The notes below the pieces were generated by a model. It searched no databases, had not been told where the DNA came from, and was given only the letters and a program-made list of their open reading frames with translations. Position numbers and translations under genes: made by a program. DNA of 64,000 bases from Geodermatophilus africanus (lineage in GTDB: Bacteria; Actinomycetota; Actinomycetes; Mycobacteriales; Geodermatophilaceae), in assembly GCF_900107105.1 (NCBI RefSeq), contig NZ_FNOT01000003.1, positions 124,001 to 188,000 on the forward strand. Reading direction: 5' to 3'. Below are positions 59,430 to 64,000 of this stretch, piece by piece (within the stretch, counting starts at the first letter, position 1; each line of letters opens with the position of its first letter).

Positions 59430-60855
59430 TAGTACTTCGTTAGGTCTTGTCTGACCTGCGTCCGCGCGCTGCCATGGGGGCATGACTCCGGGGGAGCTGG
59501 CCGCCGTTCGCGGGCGGTTGGAGGAGTTCGCGGCTGAGGTGTTCGCGCCGCTGGCCCGCCGTGATCAGCGGGACAAGGGCGTGGCCTACGTGCGCGGGCT
59601 GCTGCTGGACGGGCGGCGCAAGTCGATGCAGCCGATGGCCGACCGGCTCGGCGTGGATCATCAGGGCCTGCAGCAGTTCGTCTCCTCCTCGACCTGGGCG
59701 GTCGAGCCGGTGCGCCAGCGGCTGGCCCGCCGGGCGGTGACGGTGATCGACCCGGATGCGTGGGTCCTCGACGACACCGGCTTTCCCAAGGACGGCACCG
59801 CCTCCCCGGGAGTGGCCCGGCAGTACTCCGGCACGCTGGGCAAGGTCGGCAACTGCCAGGTCGCGGTCAGCGTCTGCGCGGTGACCGACACCGCCTCCTG
59901 CCCGCTGTCCTGGCGGTTGTTCCTGCCGCCGGGCTGGGACGACACCGAGGCGGCCGATGAGGAAGCGGCCGCCGTGATCCGGGCGCGGCGGGCCCGCGCC
60001 GGCATTCCCGATGATCAGCGGCACCGGCCCAAGTGGCGGCTGGCGCTGGCCATGCTCGCCGAGCTGGCCGACTGGGGGCTCATCCCGCCGGTGGTGGTGG
60101 CCGACGCCGGTTACGGCACCAACGCCGCCTTCCGCGAGCAGCTCACCGCCCACGGCTGGCCCTACGTCTGCCAGGTCACCGGCGACCTGACGGCCCACCC
60201 GCTCGACGCGGTGCCCGAGCTGGTCGGGTTCTCCGGGCTGGGCCCGCACCCCAAGCCGGGCTACCGCAGCCGCCCGGTCGGCCTGCGCAACCACGTCCTG
60301 GCCGCCGGCCACGGCGCCGCCGTCGAGGTCACCTGGCGGGAGGGCTCCCGCGGCCCGATGACCTCGACTTTCGTGGCGTTGCGGGTCCGCCCCGCCGGGC
60401 GCCGCCCGACCGGGCGGCTGGCCGCCGACGGCTCCCTGCCGGCGGTGTGGCTGACGGCGGTGTGGCTGCTGGCCGAGTGGCCGACCGAGGCCGCCGAGCC
60501 CACCGACTACTGGCTCTCGACTCTGCCGGAGGGCACCGAGTTGGCCGAGCTGGTCCGGCTGGCCAAGATCCGCTGGCGGATCGAGCACGACTACCGCGAC
60601 CTGAAGACTGCCCTGGGCCTGGACCACTTTGAGGGCCGCACCTGGTCGGGCTGGCACCGCCACGTCACCCTGGTCACCGCCGCCCAGCTGTTCCTCACCG
60701 GACTGCGCAGCGACCCAAAAGCGGCTGCGCCGGCCTGAGTCTCTACGCGGTCCTGCGCGACCTGCAGGCCCTGCTGGCGACCTGGACCGGCACCTGCACC
60801 GTCTGCGGACAACGCATCACCGGCCACGCTCGAGCACCGACCTAACGAAGCACTA
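59430..60855 (+). mobile_element. IS701-family insertion sequence
   Basis: The 1426-bp element has terminal inverted repeats TAGTACTTCGTTAGGTC (59430-59446) and GACCTAACGAAGCACTA (60839-60855) with one mismatch. The flanking CTAG (59426-59429 and 60856-60859) matches the YTAR target duplications of the IS701 family. It contains a transposase gene in two overlapping frames. The left CTAG is shared with the neighbouring sulfotransferase cassette. Confidence 0.88.
59482..60845 (+). CDS. IS701-family transposase, probably completed by a -1 frameshift
   Basis: ATG 59482 opens a frame of 418 residues ending at 60738. It contains the IS701 DDE motifs WVLDDTGFPKDG, VVADAGYG and WRIEHDYRDLK, then LGLDHFEGRTW. 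The family C-terminus (GLSLYAVLRDLQALLATWTG then CTVCGQ) lies in the -1 frame and ends with TAA at 60845 inside the inverted repeat. The sequence C-CCA-AAA at 60714-60720 is a canonical slippery heptamer. Either programmed frameshifting gives a 454-residue product or an A has been lost from the run. Confidence 0.83.
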
Positions 60856-61875
60856 CTAGTAGCCGGGGCCGAGCTGGCCGACGGCGTCGAGCAGGCGGCG
60901 CAGGCTCTCCAGCCGCTCCCGGCGGGCGGTCGGGCCGGCGTCGGCCCAGGCGTCCAGCACGCAGTCGGGGTCCTCGGCGGTGTGCCCGCAGCCGGGTGGG
61001 CAGTCGACCGCGGCCTCGGCGACGTCGTCGAACGCGGCGACGACGTCCTCGGCGGTCACGTGCGCCAGGCCGAACGAGCGGATGCCGGGGGTGTCGATGA
61101 CCGAGCCGCCACCGGGCAGGTCGAGCAGCACCGCCGAGGACGACGTGTGCCGGCCCTTGCCCACCTTGGTGACCTCGCCGGTGGCCCGGTCGGCGTCGGG
61201 CACCAGCCGGTTGACCAGCGTGGACTTGCCGACGCCGGACTGCCCGACCAGCACGCTCATCCGCCCGTCCAGCCGGTCCAGCAGCGGGTCCAGCGGGGCC
61301 TCCCGAGACATCGGGACGGCGTCGACGTCCAGGCCGGCGTAGCGGTCGAGCAACGGCTGCGGGCTGGCCAGGTCGGTCTTGGTGAGACAGAGCAGCGGTT
61401 CCAGGCCACCGGCGTAGGCGGCCACCACGCAGCGGTCGAGGAAGCCCAGCGCGGGGTCGGGGTCGGCGACCGCGGTGACGATGACGAGCTGGTCGGCGTT
61501 GGCTACCACGACCCGCTCGGTGGGGTCGGTGTCGTCGGCGGTGCGGCGCAACGACGTCGTCCGCTCCTCGATGACGACGATGCGGGCGAGGGTGTCCGGC
61601 CGCCCGGTGGCGTCGCCGACCAGCCGCACCCGGTCGCCGACGACGACGCCGTGCCGGCCCAGCTCGCGGGCGCGCATCGCGGTGACCTCGACCGGCCTCC
61701 CGTCGGGACCCTCGACCCGCACGGTCATCCGGCCCCGGTCGACGGCGACCACCAGGCCCGGGACGGCGTCGGCGTGGCTCGGCCGGGTGCGGGTGCGCGG
61801 CCGCGAGCCGCGCCGGCTGGGCCGGACCCGGACGTCGTCCTCGTCGGACCGGGCGTCGTGCCGGCGGGGACTCAG
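60856..61875 (-). CDS. rsgA: Ribosome small-subunit-dependent GTPase A
   Basis: The 339-residue circularly permuted GTPase has the OB fold (about 40-100), then motifs in the order G4 (TKTD), G1 (GQSGVGKST), G2-like (GRHTSS) and G3 (DTPG), and a C-terminal zinc site CPPGCGHTAEDPDC. It helps 30S maturation. No ATG or GTG fits the N-terminus; a CTG at 61875 overlaps the aroA stop as CTGA, has GGGAG upstream and starts just before the basic DEDDVRVRPSR segment of homologues. Its TAG stop lies in the CTAG target of the IS701 insertion. Confidence 0.9.
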   Translation of the reverse strand: MSPRRHDARSDEDDVRVRPSRRGSRPRTRTRPSHADAVPGLVVAVDRGRMTVRVEGPDGRPVEVTAMRARELGRHGVVVGDRVRLVGDATGRPDTLARIVVIEERTTSLRRTADDTDPTERVVVANADQLVIVTAVADPDPALGFLDRCVVAAYAGGLEPLLCLTKTDLASPQPLLDRYAGLDVDAVPMSREAPLDPLLDRLDGRMSVLVGQSGVGKSTLVNRLVPDADRATGEVTKVGKGRHTSSSAVLLDLPGGGSVIDTPGIRSFGLAHVTAEDVVAAFDDVAEAAVDCPPGCGHTAEDPDCVLDAWADAGPTARRERLESLRRLLDAVGQLGPGY

Positions 61876-63152
61876 AGCAGGGCTCCCGCGGGCGTCGCCA
61901 GCATCCCGTCCCACCGCGCGACGAAGTCCGGCAGCGTCTTGCTCACCGCGTCCGGGTCGCGCACCTCGACGCCCTCGACGGCGAGCCCGAGGACGGCCGC
62001 GGCGTGCACCATCCGGTGGTCGGCGTAGCTGTCCAGGCGCGCCGCCCGGTGCGGCCCCGGCTCGATCACCAGGCCGTCGGGCAGCTGCTCGACGCGGCCG
62101 CCGACGGCCGTGAGCACCTCGTCAAGGGCCTGCAGCCGGTCGGTCTCGTGGCCGCGCAGGTGCGCGACGCCGGTCAGCCGGGAGGTCCCGTCGGCCAGCG
62201 CGCAGACGGCGGCCAGCACGGGCGTCAGCTCGCCCACCTCGCCGAGGTCGGCGACCAGCGGCCGGACCGTCCCGGTGCCGGTCACCCGGAGGCCCTCGTC
62301 GGTCCGCTCCACGTCGGCGCCCATCGCGCCGAGCAGCGCGTCGAGCCGGCCGCCGGGCTGGGTCGTCGCCGCGGGCCAGTCACGCACCGTCACCCGCCCG
62401 CCGGTCACCAGGGCGGCCGCGAGGAACGGAGCCGCGTTGGACAGGTCGGGCTCGAGCACCTCGTCGCGGGCGGCGACGGGACCGGGGGTCACCCGCCAGC
62501 CCCGCTCGGTGCGGACGACGTCGACGCCGCGCTCGCGGAGCGACTCCACGGTCATCTCCACGTGCGGCATCGACGGCACCCCGCCGGCGAGCGCGAGGTG
62601 GACGCCCTCGTCGAAGCGGGCCGCGGCCAGCAGCAGCCCGGAGACGATCTGCGAGGACTCGCTCGCGTCCACGGTCACCGCGCCGCCGCGCACCCGTCCG
62701 GTGCCGTGCACGGTGAACGGCGCCCGGCCGCGGCCGCCGTCGTCCACCCGGACGCCGAGGTCGCGCAGCGCCGCGATCAGCCCGGCGTTGGGGCGCTCGT
62801 GCAGCCGCGGGTCGCCGTCCAGCCGCACCGGGCCGTCGGCCAGCGCCGCCACCGGCGGCAGGAAGCGCAGCACGGTGCCGGCCAGACCGGCATCCACCTC
62901 GGCCGGGCCGCGCAGGGCACCCGGAACGACGACCCAGTCCTCGCCGTCCTCGTCGACCCGCACGCCGAGGGCCCGCAGCCCGGCCGCCATCAGGTCGGTG
63001 TCCCGGGCGCGCAGCGGCCGGACCAGCCGCCCCGGACCGTCGGCGAGCGCGGCCAGGACCAGCGCCCGGGCGGTCAGGGACTTCGACCCGGGCAGCGCCA
63101 CGACGGCGTCCACCGGCGCGGCGTGGTGCGGCGTCGTCCAGACCGAGCTCAT
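61872..63152 (-). CDS. aroA: 3-phosphoshikimate 1-carboxyvinyltransferase (EPSP synthase)
   Basis: The 426-residue enzyme opens with APVDAVVALPGSKSLTARAL, whose GSKS motif binds shikimate-3-phosphate. AGTVLRFLPPVAAL replaces the usual LGNAGTAMR-like PEP loop in the form found in actinobacteria, and DYADHRM-like SYADHRMVHAAAVLGLA is near the end. It makes EPSP in aromatic amino acid synthesis. The aroA-rsgA pair is conserved in mycobacteria. Its stop overlaps rsgA by 4 nt. Confidence 0.93.
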   Translation of the reverse strand: MSSVWTTPHHAAPVDAVVALPGSKSLTARALVLAALADGPGRLVRPLRARDTDLMAAGLRALGVRVDEDGEDWVVVPGALRGPAEVDAGLAGTVLRFLPPVAALADGPVRLDGDPRLHERPNAGLIAALRDLGVRVDDGGRGRAPFTVHGTGRVRGGAVTVDASESSQIVSGLLLAAARFDEGVHLALAGGVPSMPHVEMTVESLRERGVDVVRTERGWRVTPGPVAARDEVLEPDLSNAAPFLAAALVTGGRVTVRDWPAATTQPGGRLDALLGAMGADVERTDEGLRVTGTGTVRPLVADLGEVGELTPVLAAVCALADGTSRLTGVAHLRGHETDRLQALDEVLTAVGGRVEQLPDGLVIEPGPHRAARLDSYADHRMVHAAAVLGLAVEGVEVRDPDAVSKTLPDFVARWDGMLATPAGALL

Positions 63153-63195
63153 GCGCCCATCCTGCCCGGTCCGGACTGGTGACGTGCTGGAACGG

Positions 63196-63244
63196 CCCCA
63201 CCCAGAGGCTCGCCGCGAGCGTGCGAGCGGTGAGGAGGGTGGGG
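63196..63244 (-). terminator. Stop-anchored hairpin after the aldehyde dehydrogenase gene
   Basis: Arms CCCCACCC (63196-63203) and GGGTGGGG (63237-63244) enclose the core AGAGGCTCGCCGCGAGCGTG. On the minus strand it begins 7 nt after the stop at 63252 with AAAGGACC and ends GGCCGTTCC. Confidence 0.65.
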
Positions 63245-63251
63245 TCCTTTG

Positions 63252-64000
63252 TCAGCCGCCCGCCGGCTTGGTGGCCTTCTTCGCGGGCATCACGCGGACC
63301 AGTCGACGGTTGGCGAACTCGAACATGCCGAGCTCGGACAGCTCGCGCCCGTAGCCGGAGCGCTTCACGCCGCCGAAGGGCAGCTCGGCGGAGGTGCCCG
63401 AGGGCTGGTTGACCCACACCATCCCGGACTCCAGCCGCTCACCGACCGAGCGCGCCCGGTTCAGGTCGCCGGAGTAGACGACGGCGGACAGCCCGAAGTC
63501 GCTGTCGTTGGCCAGCGCGATGGCCTCCTCCTCGTCCCGGACCCGGTACACGACCGCGGCCGGACCGAACAGCTCCTCCCGGTAGGCGCGCATCTCCGGG
63601 GTGACGTCGGCGAGCAGGGTGGCCTCGACGAAGGCGCCCGGGCGCTCGGGGCGGCCACCACCGGCGAGCACGGTGGCGCCCTTGTCGACGGCGTCCTGGA
63701 TCTGCTCGGCGAGGTCGGCGGCGGCGCGTTCGGAGGACAGCGGCCCCATCGTCGTCGCCGGGTCGGCCGGGTCGCCGGGGGTGAAGGTCGAGAACGACTG
63801 CTGCAGGCCGGCGACGAAGTCGTCGTAGACCTCGTCGAGCACGATGATCCGCTTGGCCGCGATGCAGGCCTGGCCGGTGTTGGCCATCCGGCCCATGGTC
63901 GCGGCCTTGACGGTCCGGCCCAGGTCGGGGGCGTCGAGCACGATGAACGGGTCGCTGCCGCCGAGCTCCAGGACCGACTTCTTGAGGTGCTTGCCGGCGA
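63252..64000 (-). CDS. Succinate-semialdehyde-type aldehyde dehydrogenase, C-terminal part (5' end outside window)
   Basis: About 248 residues are visible. [20 protein letters not shown] at the window edge has the catalytic Glu, and [16 protein letters not shown] holds the nucleophile Cys in a NTGQAC motif. [20 protein letters not shown] and GREL-x-ELGMFEF close the catalytic domain. The [10 protein letters not shown] and [10 protein letters not shown] patterns are those of NAD(P)-dependent succinate-semialdehyde dehydrogenases. The C-terminus is Lys/Ala-rich. The N-terminal cofactor half lies beyond 64000. Confidence 0.88.
   Translation of the reverse strand, partial: AGKHLKKSVLELGGSDPFIVLDAPDLGRTVKAATMGRMANTGQACIAAKRIIVLDEVYDDFVAGLQQSFSTFTPGDPADPATTMGPLSSERAAADLAEQIQDAVDKGATVLAGGGRPERPGAFVEATLLADVTPEMRAYREELFGPAAVVYRVRDEEEAIALANDSDFGLSAVVYSGDLNRARSVGERLESGMVWVNQPSGTSAELPFGGVKRSGYGRELSELGMFEFANRRLVRVMPAKKATKPAGG

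Overview
The window is very GC-rich, uses many GTG starts, and reads as chromosome of an actinobacterium. Family-level similarity of the proteins, the actinobacterial gene order around nudC-mrx1-uvrD2-whiB7, and a lineage-style set of short hairpin repeats suggest a Geodermatophilaceae-type organism (Blastococcus, Geodermatophilus, Modestobacter). The family placement is inference; Actinomycetota is secure.

Region 1 (1-25.4 kb) is a conserved actinobacterial core block: the 3' end of an AdnB-type helicase-nuclease, an alpha/beta hydrolase, an M20 peptidase with an overlapping Ser/Thr kinase, a DUF2510 membrane protein, a tandem pair of M16 peptidases (one active, one lacking the zinc motif), nudC, a uridine-kinase-like protein without a P-loop, an ANTAR protein, mycoredoxin-1, uvrD2, whiB7 with an elaborate attenuator leader, an ABC1 kinase, a ThiF/E1-like protein, a small zinc ribbon, a YgjP-like metallopeptidase, a DUF2342 protein, a PDZ/Lon-like secreted protease, a UPF0182 giant membrane protein and an initiator tRNA. 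It mixes DNA repair, redox and NAD-RNA turnover, antibiotic stress response and envelope proteolysis.

Region 2 (25.4-36.4 kb) is accessory-like: small multi-pass membrane proteins (DUF4386, DUF4389 and unnamed) interleaved with two giant STAND regulators, a MalT/LuxR type and an AfsR/SARP type. The SARP gene is preceded by three 11-bp-phased direct repeats. A cold-shock gene closes the region.

Region 3 (36.4-42.2 kb) is an osmoprotectant cassette: betaine-aldehyde-type dehydrogenase, a TauD/TfdA dioxygenase, and a glycine-betaine-type ABC transporter (binding lipoprotein, ATPase with CBS domains, permease). An ANTAR protein and a second initiator tRNA follow; the second tRNA differs from the first by a compensatory T-stem pair.

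Region 4 (42.8-58.2 kb) is general metabolism: methionine aminopeptidase, a cystathionine beta-synthase/gamma-synthase transsulfuration operon, a P450, and a run of overlapping genes (aldo/keto reductase, hydrolase, XdhC-like, xylulokinase), then hisN and several small proteins. One VOC gene at 57.6-58.05 kb carries a 1-nt deletion.

Region 5 (58.2-64.0 kb) holds the most notable structure. A sulfotransferase gene is enclosed by 17-bp inverted repeats and CTAG repeats with no transposase (a probable mobile insertion cassette). It abuts a complete IS701-family element, also flanked by CTAG. Both sit exactly at the rsgA stop codon and have separated rsgA from what appears to be its own terminator. 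rsgA-aroA and a partial aldehyde dehydrogenase complete the window.

Two genome-wide habits are visible. Hairpins with covarying arms start directly at stop codons (1.1, 14.8, 15.1, 18.0, 43.2, 58.2, 63.2 kb), and TAnnnT boxes lie 6-8 nt before GTG starts, suggesting leaderless transcripts.
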